Positions 32,121 to 41,000 of a stretch of 64,000 nt of DNA are shown piece after piece. Both the position numbers and the translations under genes were made by a program. The notes beneath the pieces are model-generated. The model was not told the DNA's origin. It ran no database searches and saw nothing but the letters and a program-made list of their open reading frames with translations. How positions within the stretch are numbered: the first letter of the stretch is position 1; every line of letters starts with the position of its first letter. Source of the stretch: Arcticibacter tournemirensis (GTDB lineage Bacteria > Bacteroidota > Bacteroidia > Sphingobacteriales > Sphingobacteriaceae); assembly GCF_006716645.1 (NCBI RefSeq), contig NZ_VFPL01000001.1, forward strand, positions 4,650,001 to 4,714,000, given 5' to 3'.

Positions 32121-32153
32121 GTTTAAAGTTTTACGTAATAAGTTTTAAGTTTC
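32121..32153 (+). repeat. Heptad array on the plus strand in the rsmH-ftsL gap
   Basis: Units GTTTAAA, GTTTTAC, GTAATAA and GTTTTAA follow each other at 7-bp intervals. The array is antisense to the genes and faces the minus-strand array at 32170-32224. A perfect 10-bp inverted match (32135-32144 with 32173-32182) could form a stem between the two. Confidence 0.72.
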
Positions 32154-32169
32154 TTTGCAATCGCTTTAT

Positions 32170-32224
32170 CCTAACTTATTACCTACTACTTACTACTAAC
32201 AACTTATAACTTACTACTTACAAC
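32170..32224 (-). repeat. Heptad array starting at the rsmH stop codon
   Basis: On the minus strand about eight 7-bp units of the form GTWRTAA run on from the last codons of rsmH; the first unit includes the Leu codon and the TAA stop. The sense strand has almost no C. Confidence 0.78.
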
Positions 32225-33120
32225 TTAACCGCTACCCTCAGCTTTGCACTCCTCGCTCTGCTGTTCTCTTTAATCTCCTCCTCTGATGCCGTCTTCGCCT
32301 TACGGGTCACGGATTCAAAAGGCTTAATTTCATTTCCATAAAAATCCTTCTCCACCTCGCCACGAAACTTACCCTTTGCGATAAAATTCTTCACTAGCCT
32401 GTCCTCCAGCGAATGGTACGACATTATTACCAGTCGGCCGCCAGGCCTGAGAACTTCTGCCGTCTGCAATAAGAACTCCTGCAAAGCCTCCAGCTCCTGA
32501 TTCACTTCTATCCGCAACGCCTGGAACACCTGTGCCAGATATTTATTTTCCTTACCTCTCGGAATATGTTTTTTAATCACTTCCTTAAATTCGTCAACCG
32601 TCCCGATGGTCTTATTCAATCGCGAGGTAACAATCGTCTTTGCCAGCGACTTCGCATTCTGAATCTCTCCGTAAATGCCAAAGATCTTGTGTAACTGATC
32701 TTCCGAATAAGAATTGATTACTTCGCGAGCCGTTAAAGAAGCCGACTGATCCATCCTCATATCCAGATCAGCATCAAACCTGATAGAAAACCCCCGCTCT
32801 GGCTGATCAAACTGGTGCGATGAAACACCAAGATCAGCCAGAATACCATCCACAGGCATCACCCCATACAAGCGGCAATAATTCTTCAAAAAGCGGAAGT
32901 TCTGATCTATAAAGGTTAACCGATCATCATTTGGAATATTCTGTTTGGCATCTTCATCCTGGTCAAATGCCAGCAATCGCCCACCTGTTCCCAGCCGTTT
33001 CAGAATTTCATTCGAATGTCCCCCTCCTCCGAAAGTAACATCTACATAAACACCGTCTGACTTAATTGAAAGCGCATCAATACACTCATTAAGCATTACA
33101 GGAGTATGATATTTAAGCAT
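32218..33120 (-). CDS. rsmH: 16S rRNA (cytosine-1402-N4)-methyltransferase RsmH
   Basis: This 300-residue methyltransferase modifies C1402 of 16S rRNA and is the usual second gene of dcw clusters. The ATG at 33120 gives MLKYHTPVMLNECIDAL, the standard N-terminus; a frame from 33138 adds six residues but overlaps mraZ more. The SAM-binding motif is YVDVTFGGGGHSNEIL (about 27-42), and DLGVSSHQFDQPERGFSIRF (about 102-121) is the family signature. HSLEDRLVKNF is in the C-terminal part. It overlaps mraZ by 8 bp. Confidence 0.97.
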   Translation of the reverse strand: MLKYHTPVMLNECIDALSIKSDGVYVDVTFGGGGHSNEILKRLGTGGRLLAFDQDEDAKQNIPNDDRLTFIDQNFRFLKNYCRLYGVMPVDGILADLGVSSHQFDQPERGFSIRFDADLDMRMDQSASLTAREVINSYSEDQLHKIFGIYGEIQNAKSLAKTIVTSRLNKTIGTVDEFKEVIKKHIPRGKENKYLAQVFQALRIEVNQELEALQEFLLQTAEVLRPGGRLVIMSYHSLEDRLVKNFIAKGKFRGEVEKDFYGNEIKPFESVTRKAKTASEEEIKENSRARSAKLRVAVKL

Positions 33121-33577
33121 CCGCCCTCCTTCCTGCACTGCCCATTACTTCCTCTGCCAGAAGCGCAAAGTTTTCAGGCTCATTATCCATCTGGGCATCA
33201 TAAGCATCCTTAGCCCAAACTTCTATTTTATTCAACTGCGAGGATAGAACTGCATCGGCAGCAATTCCTGCATATTCCAGCAGCGACTTCGGTAATAACA
33301 CACGACCCGCTGCATCAAGAGCAAGATCTGTCGCACCTCTTGTAAAATAACGAATGAAATCTCTCGTCTTCTTCTCGTACTGATTCAACTTACTCAGATC
33401 TTCCATTATCTTATCCCACTCTTTCCTGCTGTAAATCACCAGATGCTTCTCAAAACCTCGATTCACAACCAACCCATCTCTCTCAACCTCAGGCATTTGC
33501 TTCCTAAGTCCGGCTGGTATCATCAGCCGCCCTTTGGTATCAAGCTTGCATTCAAATTCGCCTAAGAAATGAGACAT
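33113..33577 (-). CDS. mraZ: Transcriptional regulator MraZ
   Basis: This 154-residue DNA-binding protein contains two AbrB-like swapped-hairpin halves: LGEFECKLDTKGRLMIPAGL (4-23) and RGATDLALDAAGRVLLPKSL (about 79-98), each with the DxKGR or DxAGR core. MraZ binds repeats upstream of its own gene and represses the dcw operon in characterised bacteria. Three TGG repeats at 10-bp spacing lie 44-66 bp upstream of this start. It is the first gene of the cluster, followed by rsmH with an 8-bp overlap. Confidence 0.97.
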   Translation of the reverse strand: MSHFLGEFECKLDTKGRLMIPAGLRKQMPEVERDGLVVNRGFEKHLVIYSRKEWDKIMEDLSKLNQYEKKTRDFIRYFTRGATDLALDAAGRVLLPKSLLEYAGIAADAVLSSQLNKIEVWAKDAYDAQMDNEPENFALLAEEVMGSAGRRADA

Positions 33578-33618
33578 GTGACAGTTACTCTAATAATGAA
33601 TGTAAAAGTACATACTTT

Positions 33619-33643
33619 TACCACTTTCTACCACAATACCCCA
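33619..33643 (-). promoter_or_regulatory. Putative MraZ operator (three TGGNN repeats, 10-bp period)
   Basis: On the minus strand TGGGG, TGGTA and TGGTA begin at 33643, 33633 and 33623, each separated by 5 nt. E. coli MraZ binds TGGGN repeats with 5-nt spacers upstream of mraZ, and Mollicutes MraZ binds AAAGTGG-type repeats; the second and third repeats here include AAAGTGGT. Position and spacing both fit autoregulation of the dcw cluster. Confidence 0.8.
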
Positions 33644-33839
33644 CAAAAAGTTTTCAACAGGATAAAATTTTTCTTTTTATACCACCTTACCCCTCTAAAG
33701 CCATACGTCGCCGGGGTTCTATAAATGGCGCAAATAGAGATAAGGAACAAAACTATTCCCACTTTTTTCAGGTTTTATGATTGGAATGATCCTGGATTAC
33801 GAGTGATATGAATTGGAACAGGTTCGTCCCTCGCTCGGG

Positions 33840-33942
33840 GTGAGTGCACAGTGAGTGCACGGTGAGAGCACGGTGAGTGCACCTTTTTCCGGCGAAAGGT
33901 GCACTCATGGTGCACTCATGGTGCACTCACTGTGCACCCACC
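33840..33942. repeat. 11-bp-period inverted repeat array (GTGAGTGCACN / GTGCACTCANN)
   Basis: Four 11-bp units close to GTGAGTGCACN (33840-33883) are followed by a 15-nt spacer and four inverted units (33899-33942), with a partial fifth after. The 44-bp arms match at 38 positions. Each unit contains the palindrome GTGCAC or a variant. It lies in the 454-bp gene-free gap upstream of mraZ. It is not CRISPR-like: there are no spacers within the arms. Confidence 0.9.
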
Positions 33943-34031
33943 GTGCTCACATCCCGAAACATGTGATAAGAGGGCCAGAACGATTAGGGAAAAAGAGGCA
34001 GATGATTCTGGTCCGCTATCAGGCTATATGG

Positions 34032-36059
34032 CTATAAGGAAGACGTAACTTGTCTGACAAGGCCGTTAACTTTTACTTTAACTTTTCTCTTAAGGGGCGA
34101 TGTAATAGTATAGGAAGTTATATTTCCGTTTTTCCATTTAAAACCAACAGTAAAACCGCCCTCAGCCTTCATTCCCTTTACCTCTCCTTCGACTTTCCAT
34201 TCATCTGGTATAGCAGGGAGAAGATCAATATAACCGGCATGGCTTTGCAGCAACATTTCTCCAATCCCGGCAGTTCCTCCAAAATTCCCGTCTATCTGAA
34301 AGGGCGGCCCGGCAGATAAAAGGTTTGGATAAACACCTCCCCCAGCACCATAATTAATATCCGTTCTAATAGTTGGTTTCATTAACTCCCTGTATAACTT
34401 AAAAGCCCGGTTACCATCGTGTAATCTTGCCCAAAAAAGCAATTTATAAGCAATTGACCAACTCGGACCGTCATCCCTTCTTACATTTAAGCTCTTTCTG
34501 CATGCTTCAGCCAGCTTAGGGGTTTCGTCGGGGGTTATCAGCGATGCGGGATATAATCCATACAAGTGAGAGATATGCCTGTGCTGCGGGTCGGTTTCCT
34601 TATAATCGTCCATCCACTCCATTAATCTTCCATCAGCAGCTACCTGTCCGACCGGCGGGAGGTGGGGCATTATTTCCTGTAGTTGTTTTCGGAAAGATTC
34701 ATCGGTTGCAAGCAGGCGCGAGGCCTCTATAACGTTAGTGAACAGCTCACGGACAATCTGATTATCGATTGCCGGCCCCGCGCAAACGCTGGCAGTTTTT
34801 CCGTTGGGAAGATAAAAAGTGTTCTCTGGCGACGAAGAAGGCGAAGTAACCAGCCAGCCAGTTTTTTTATCCTTTACTAACATGCTGCTATAAAACTGCG
34901 CAGACCCTTTGATCACGGGATAGATGCTTTTTAAATAATTCTTGTCAAGCGTATAGGCATAGTGCATCCATAAATTATTGCAAAGCCAGCCAGAGCCAGC
35001 CTTTGTGATACCCCACGAAGCACTTTCGCCCGGTTCTGTAAATCCCCATACATTGGTGATCACATGTGCTACCCAGCCCCCGGCATTATAATAGGCTTTT
35101 GCGGTCTTTTGGCCTTGAAGTACGAGCCCTTTCACGAGGTCGGCAAGTGGAAGATTAAGTTCTGAAAGATTTGCTGCCTCAACTGGCCAATGATTCATTT
35201 GAACATTCACATCGAGATGATAGTCGCCATTCCACGGAGTGCGGATCTGATTTGCCCAAAGCCCCTGAAGATTGGGAGGAAGTAATCCCACCCTGGTACT
35301 GCTGATACTGAGGTATCGGCCAAACTGATAAAAAAGCACCGGTAATCCCGCATCCGATCGCGGATCATCATGAAACCGATTAATACGAACATTTGTAGGA
35401 AGCGAATCAGCATTCGTGCTGCCAATTGAGAGATACAGGCGGTTAAACAATTTCCGAAATTTCGCGACATGTTGTTTTAATTGGTTCTCGTAGCTTTTGT
35501 TCAAGGTTTTGTTTATCTCATCCTGCACCTTTTTTTCAAATGACAAATTTCTGAAATCGGTAGCGGCGCTTATGATTAATAGCACTTCGTCGGCATTTTC
35601 TATACGGAGAAAATCACTACCTGTAATCAAGCTCCCATTTTTCAATACAGGCCTGACCTTAGCAAGGTATCTCATACCTTTACCATCGGTCCCGTTATCG
35701 AGCTGGCCTGACATTTCAAGCATCCCGTCAGCAACAAGGGTTACCGACCGCTCCGGCCTGGTTAAAGAGACTGTAAAATTAAGCTGTCCGGGTTTATCCG
35801 CGGTGAGCCTGATAAGACTTACGTCATCTCCGAAACTTGTAAAATATTCTCTTTTATATTTTACGCCATTTAATGAATATGAGCAGGAGGCAAGTGCTTT
35901 ATCTATCGAAAGCCCGCGGTAGTATTTTTGGCCTTCGACGGACGGCTGCTTACCCTCTCCGTTGTAAGTAAAATCGAGCCGGAGGTCTCCCAAAAACCTG
36001 AAAACATCCCCATTGAGCACCTCCGGAACCTTCTCCTCTGCAGATAAATGATTGGTCGA
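34032..36059 (-). pseudogene. GH95 alpha-L-fucosidase-family fragment, N-terminus missing
   Basis: About 675 residues match the GH95 family of inverting alpha-L-fucosidases/galactosidases, but the usual 780-800 residues are not reached: the signal peptide and first 100 or so residues are absent. The frame opens at 36059 just after a stop and continues into FRFLGDLRLDF, a block normally internal in GH95. WNGDYHLDVNVQMNHWP holds the active-site region; characterised members read His-x-Asn-x-Asn where this reads His-x-Asp-x-Asn. KETDPQHRHISHLYGLYP is the second catalytic block. A GTG at 36020 would be the first possible start. The 5' side runs into a truncated susC in another frame, so the gene is probably non-functional or mis-assembled. 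Confidence 0.8.
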
Positions 36060-37617
36060 TTAACTTGTACGACAACTGGGAGTCGAAATAAGAATATCTG
36101 TTGGTATTGAATATCCCTCTAAACTTCAGCCCCTTCGTAAAGAACTCTAAATTCTGGTTCAGCTCAAACTGGGCTGACATGCGCGACTCCGACGAGTTTT
36201 TATGCCCTCTCAGCAAAGCGGCATAAGGATTATTATACAATATGCTGTTGTCATTCGTACCTCCGGCGGTACCTGTATTTCCGAATAAAATATGTTTAGC
36301 ATTTAAATTTGCTTCATCAGCCGGGTAATAAGCAGGAAAAAGTACCGGACTAGTATGGATAGCTACATTATAAAGATCGGATGCAAAAGAACCGTCGGCA
36401 GTGATTGGTCCATTATATTCACTGAACGTTCCCGAAAGCCTCACAACCATTTCGGTGGACTTCGTAATATTCACGTTTACATTCGAACGTAACTGGTAAT
36501 TTTTAAACTTAACGTTATTGTCATTGTTGTTACGCTCGTCTGTTTTCAAAACACCATTGTCAACATTATAAGCACCGGTTATGTAATACCGGGCAACACC
36601 GCCACCTCCATTTATACTGAGATTATTTCGCTGGGTAGTTGCCGTTTTCTTAAATAAAAGATCAAGCCAATCAACCGCAGGGTATACGTATGGATTACTT
36701 CCGGGCGTTCCTTCCAGCGTGGCCTGCGTGTTTCTAATCTTAGTTGGAGAGAAAGGCAGGGGAAGTTTAGGATCGCGTGTGAGAGAAGCCTCGTTATAAA
36801 GGTTCATATATTCAATAGGCCCGATGAGATCCAGTGTTCTGGTCGATTGCGAGGAAGAGAATTCGGAGCGGAAACTGATTTTGGCAGGCCCCTCCTTCCC
36901 TTCTTTTGTGCTGACAAGGATAACGCCGTTCGCTCCTCTCGCGCCGTACAGCGATGTCGCGCTTGCATCCTTCAGTATAACAAAACTGGCTATATCGTCA
37001 ACGTTTAACCTGGCCAGATCATTAGCAGACAACTCGACGTTGTCGATTAATATCAAGGGGTCTCTTTTATACCCGAATGTAGTTACCCCCCTGATAAAAA
37101 ACGAAGCGTTATCCTGTCCCGGCTGTCCCGAACGTTGATAACCAATTACTCCGGCAATCTGGCCGGCAAGAGCAGTAGTAAGATTACTGGCCGGAACTTT
37201 CAGATCAGAAGGCCTTACTGAGGTAACAGATCCCACGATAGCCTCTCTCCTTTGTTTCTGGCTGAAGGCAGTGATCACCACTTCCTGCATTTGCGAAGTA
37301 GATTCCTTCAAAATAATATTAACTGTTTTTTGTCCTTCAGTCAGCGTAACTCTCTGTTGAGTAAAACCAACAAAAGAAAAGAGCAGAACCACACCTGGCT
37401 CAACGTCAAGTACAAATTTTCCATTAAGGTCTGTGGTTGTGCCTATTCCTTTCTTGTTCTCAGCGATAACACTTACCCCGGGAAGAGCTTGTTTTGAAGT
37501 ATCTGTAACAGTTCCTGTTACTGTGATCTTTGGAACCTGACTGAAAACATTTGTGCTGATTATACTGCATAAAACCAGAAAGCATATGCAGAGAGCAAAA
37601 TGATAAAATAGTCTCAT
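36060..37617 (-). pseudogene. SusC-like TonB-dependent receptor, 5' fragment
   Basis: The first about 520 residues of a SusC/RagA-type receptor are present: signal peptide (about 1-26), carboxypeptidase-D-like regulatory domain (ITVTGTVTDTSKQALPGVSV, about 30-49), plug domain (IRGVTTFGYKRDPLILIDNV, about 172-191, and KDASATSLYGARGANGVILV) and early barrel strands. Full proteins are about 1000 residues. After about SYFDSQLSYKL the frame leaves receptor sequence and reads GH95 DNA in the wrong frame until a stop at 35950. The rest of the receptor and any susD are missing. Its promoter region carries the same operator pair as the intact susC, so it was once part of that regulon. Confidence 0.85.
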
Positions 37618-37819
37618 AATTTACTTTTATAAATTGATTTGTGAATTCAGAACCTGCTTTGCCTGCTTTTACAGCAGGCTGCAGGCTTATCCTTTCGTTC
37701 TCACCTCCCGGGATTAGTCCGCGGGACGGCTCCTTAGATTATTAATGTAAAATAGATTCATATATTAAGTTTATGCGGTTAATAACTATCGTAAATGTAG
37801 AGTACGGAGTGTTTATATA
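37618..37819 (-). promoter_or_regulatory. Promoter and leader of the broken susC
   Basis: A weak -7 element TACATTTA lies on the minus strand at 37799-37792, 22 bp downstream of the nearest ATGGAT half-site. The leader of about 170 nt contains a GCCTGC/GCAGGC hairpin. No gene is seen here. Confidence 0.45.
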
Positions 37820-37853
37820 AAATGGATGATATATTAAAAAAAATGGACAATAT
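37820..37853 (-). promoter_or_regulatory. Tandem operator A (AAATGGAYRATAT twice, 21 bp apart)
   Basis: On the plus strand, 13-bp half-sites at 37820-37832 and 37841-37853 agree at 11 of 13 positions and start exactly 21 bp apart, the usual spacing of AraC-family half-sites. The nearer one is 22 bp from the weak -7 element of the broken susC. The same pair recurs before the MFS gene and the intact susC. Confidence 0.75.
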
Positions 37854-37933
37854 TCTCATTTCGAAAATTGCCAGGTAAATCTGCCGGATTCGCTGCTACA
37901 TCTGTAGTGCTGCACTTTCAGACGCTCCCGATA

Positions 37934-37974
37934 CTAAAAAGGCCGCTTTTATTATTAAAAAACAGCCTTTTTAG
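37934..37974 (-). terminator. Hairpin terminator after the DUF5107 gene
   Basis: A perfect 10-bp stem (37934-37943 with 37965-37974) with T-rich arms lies 33 bp after the stop codon of the DUF5107 protein. The U-rich part is within the stem on the minus strand, so efficiency is uncertain. Confidence 0.6.
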
Positions 37975-38007
37975 TGAGTACGATATTATCACGTGTACCG
38001 GATTATT

Positions 38008-41000
38008 CTATCCAGCCTTCTCAAGCAGATCGGTTGCCATTTTTAAATGGGTTCTGGAACCAAAGTGCACAGCATCCATCGAAAGAGCGATTTCAAATTC
38101 ATTGCGGGCCAGCTCATAGTCTCCGTTCCCAAGATATCCGAGACCTTTTATAAAGCTGCAATGAATTACATTCCGGGTGTCAAGGTTATCTTCAAATATC
38201 AGAAGATCAGGCAGCGAAACTGCGAAATAGTCAATTTTCACATGATCAGCAAGATGCTGGCTGCCGTATGCTATAAGTTTATTAAATATTTCGCCAGCTT
38301 GCTTTTCGTTGCCAAGCTTTCTCCATGCCAGTCCCTGATAAAATATTTTATCAGGTTGCTGATCGTTGTAAAACATCGCCGCTGAAGGCTCTGACAAACC
38401 CTGGGTCGCTTTTAAATAAAACTCCGTGGCTCTTTGCTCCAGTCCGAGTCCTTCAAATGCACAACCCATCCAATAAAAAATATCGTTCTCCTGCGCACCG
38501 AACAGTTTACCTTCTCCCAGATTATGCGGATATTTCTGTGCCTGTTCAAGCAACTCCAATGCTTTTTCGAAATTGCCGGAATAAATAGCGCCAACCGCCA
38601 TCTGTACCAGGCTATAAACATACTGGCCTGAAACCTTCCCTTCTCCTCCCTCCCACGGATGGAACTTTCTTTCAGTTAGCAGGCTTAATGCTATCTTGTT
38701 CTCGCCTATAAAATTATAAAGCGCTACCCTTTCCAGGTAAAGGTCATCCCTTTCTATGACCACATTCAAATTATCATCCAGAAATGCCAGACGCTGTTCC
38801 GGTGTTCGGTTCAGCCGCTTATAGAGCTGATCAAGTTCCATCAATACTCTTGCATCTGATGGGTCAAGTTCAAATGCTCTCTCATAGCATTGCTGTGCTG
38901 CCTCCTGATCGCCGGCCTTGTTGAATGTTGCAATGCCTAAATTTCTCCATACTGTAGCAAAAGACGGATCAAGCTCAGAAGAAAGCCGCCATAAGGACAT
39001 AGCTTCGTTATACTGCCTCTTATCATAAAACAGATTACCAAGATAATAAGGAGCCTTTGCGTCAAGGGGATTCGTCTCTATCGCGGTCCTCAATATAATA
39101 ATCTCCTCTAGGCGGTTAGGGAAACACAGATAAGGATTTGCTAGTAGAGCTTTACGGAATGCATCGCCGGCTTTATCAATCTCGCCTGACTTATAGAAAA
39201 ACCATCCCAGGCTATAGTATACCATTGGACCTGTGCCTTCTTCCTTTATTGCATAGGACAATAGGCTTGCAGCTTCGTCATATAAACCGGCAGAGGCATA
39301 GTCCAGTGCATAAGTAATGATGTTTTGTTCATTATCTCTCGCGAGGACTAAAAGCTCTGCAAGACATGCATCCGCTTCTCTATTCTTTGCAAGTAATCGC
39401 GAAGCGTTGGCTTTTTCAAACAACGCTGCTAAGTTAAAGCCATCTCTCCTGAGGGCTTCAGAACAAGTTAAAACCGCTGCCTCATATTGTCCCAGCTTCC
39501 TTTGCATCGCAGCTTTGAGAACGTAGGCTTTACTATTGGCAGCGTTCCTGTCGAGAGACTGACTGACATGTTCCAGTCCTGTTTCAAAATCTCCTCTCAT
39601 CAGGTCAATTTGGGCCAGAGAGAAATACCCGCTGTCCTTCCAGGCATTACTCCAGACTGATTTATAAAACGCTCCATATGCGTCGTCGTACCTTTCAAGG
39701 AACTTCAGACACAAACCGAGGTTATAATACGGTTCACTATCATAAGGATTGGGATTACGTCGTGTACTTGTTTCAATTGCTTTCCTGAAGTATCCTTCGC
39801 TCTTTACAAACTTCCCACGCCTCAGGTACCACAAACCCAGAGCATTATTGTTACGTATATCGGCTGGATCCCTGCGTAATGCTTCCTCATAATAAGGCAC
39901 CGGGCTATAAGTGGCATGACGGTATTGTTCCAGATGCTGGCCGGTTAAAAACAGCTGCTCGACAGAAGCTACCTCTTCTGGCGGCAGTGCCGGTTTTGCG
40001 GCCTCGGGGATTTCGTTATTACGGTTTCGTCCCGGATCATAGGATATCAGTTCTTTACCGGAGGCAGAATACACAGAAACGATGATCATCTCTTCCGAAA
40101 CGCCTTCAACGATTTCAAAATCCCGCACAAGAACATCTTCAGGCCGCAGAGTCAGGGTCTCCCGGCATAGCTCTTCTCCGGCACATTTAAGAACAACCGT
40201 CACGTTTTCCTGCACAGAAGTCACATATATTTTAAGGCTGACACTTCCCTTACTAACGTTAGTTGAAACGAGAATATCTTTTGTGGCATTTTTCACGATA
40301 CCCAGCTCCCTGTAAGGCAGAAAATATTGTGTAAACGACTTTTCTTCATAAGGCATAAGCCACGAAAAATCCGGCTGATTATCGGTGAACATGCCGGTCA
40401 TCAGCTCGATATAAGGGCCGTCTTCGTCTGTAAGATTCCTGTCCCATGCCTGTCCGAAATCGCTATGCCCCCATGTCCATTGCTTCTTGCCCGGCGAAAC
40501 ATAATGATTGGCAACATGCAACAGTCCAGCCTGCGTATCATGCTCATATCCACCAACAAAGTCGTAGTCAGAGTTGATCGCCATATATGAAGTCGGCACC
40601 GGAATATTCTTATACATCGAAATATCCGTTCCCGGAGAGTAATCAACTTTATAATAGGTGCCGGTAGCTATAGGAAAAGTGGAAACGTCCCGTTTTCCAT
40701 GATCAAAAACGGCATTTACATCGGGAGGGAATACTGACTGATAATGGTCATTTACTTTCACTGCAGGGTTAGCCCACCATAAAAAGGTTTGGGGAAGCGG
40801 AGTCCTGTTGTAAAGTTTTGCTTTTATTTCAATGTATGCTTTATCTGGATGCAGGGTAAATCCAGCCATAGCTTTGGTGCCAAACATACGTTCGACTTCG
40901 TTTACCCAAACCGTTTTGCTGCCATCTGCATTTTCTTCAAGTTTATAATCCACCGGCTCAAAAGTACTTGGGCGATGGTGCTGAGGCCAGTTAAATTCAA

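Noticed and set aside
17519-33577. Missing dcw genes as a sign of deletion
   Set aside because: murF, ddl and ftsB are not in the cluster, but I understand this is usual in Bacteroidota, and there is no scar in the sequence.
33840-33942. CRISPR array
   Set aside because: Units are 11 bp, contiguous and inverted about a centre, with no unique spacers and no cas genes.
35950-36059. A real C-terminal tail for the SusC fragment
   Set aside because: These residues come from GH95 DNA read in another frame, so they are not receptor sequence.
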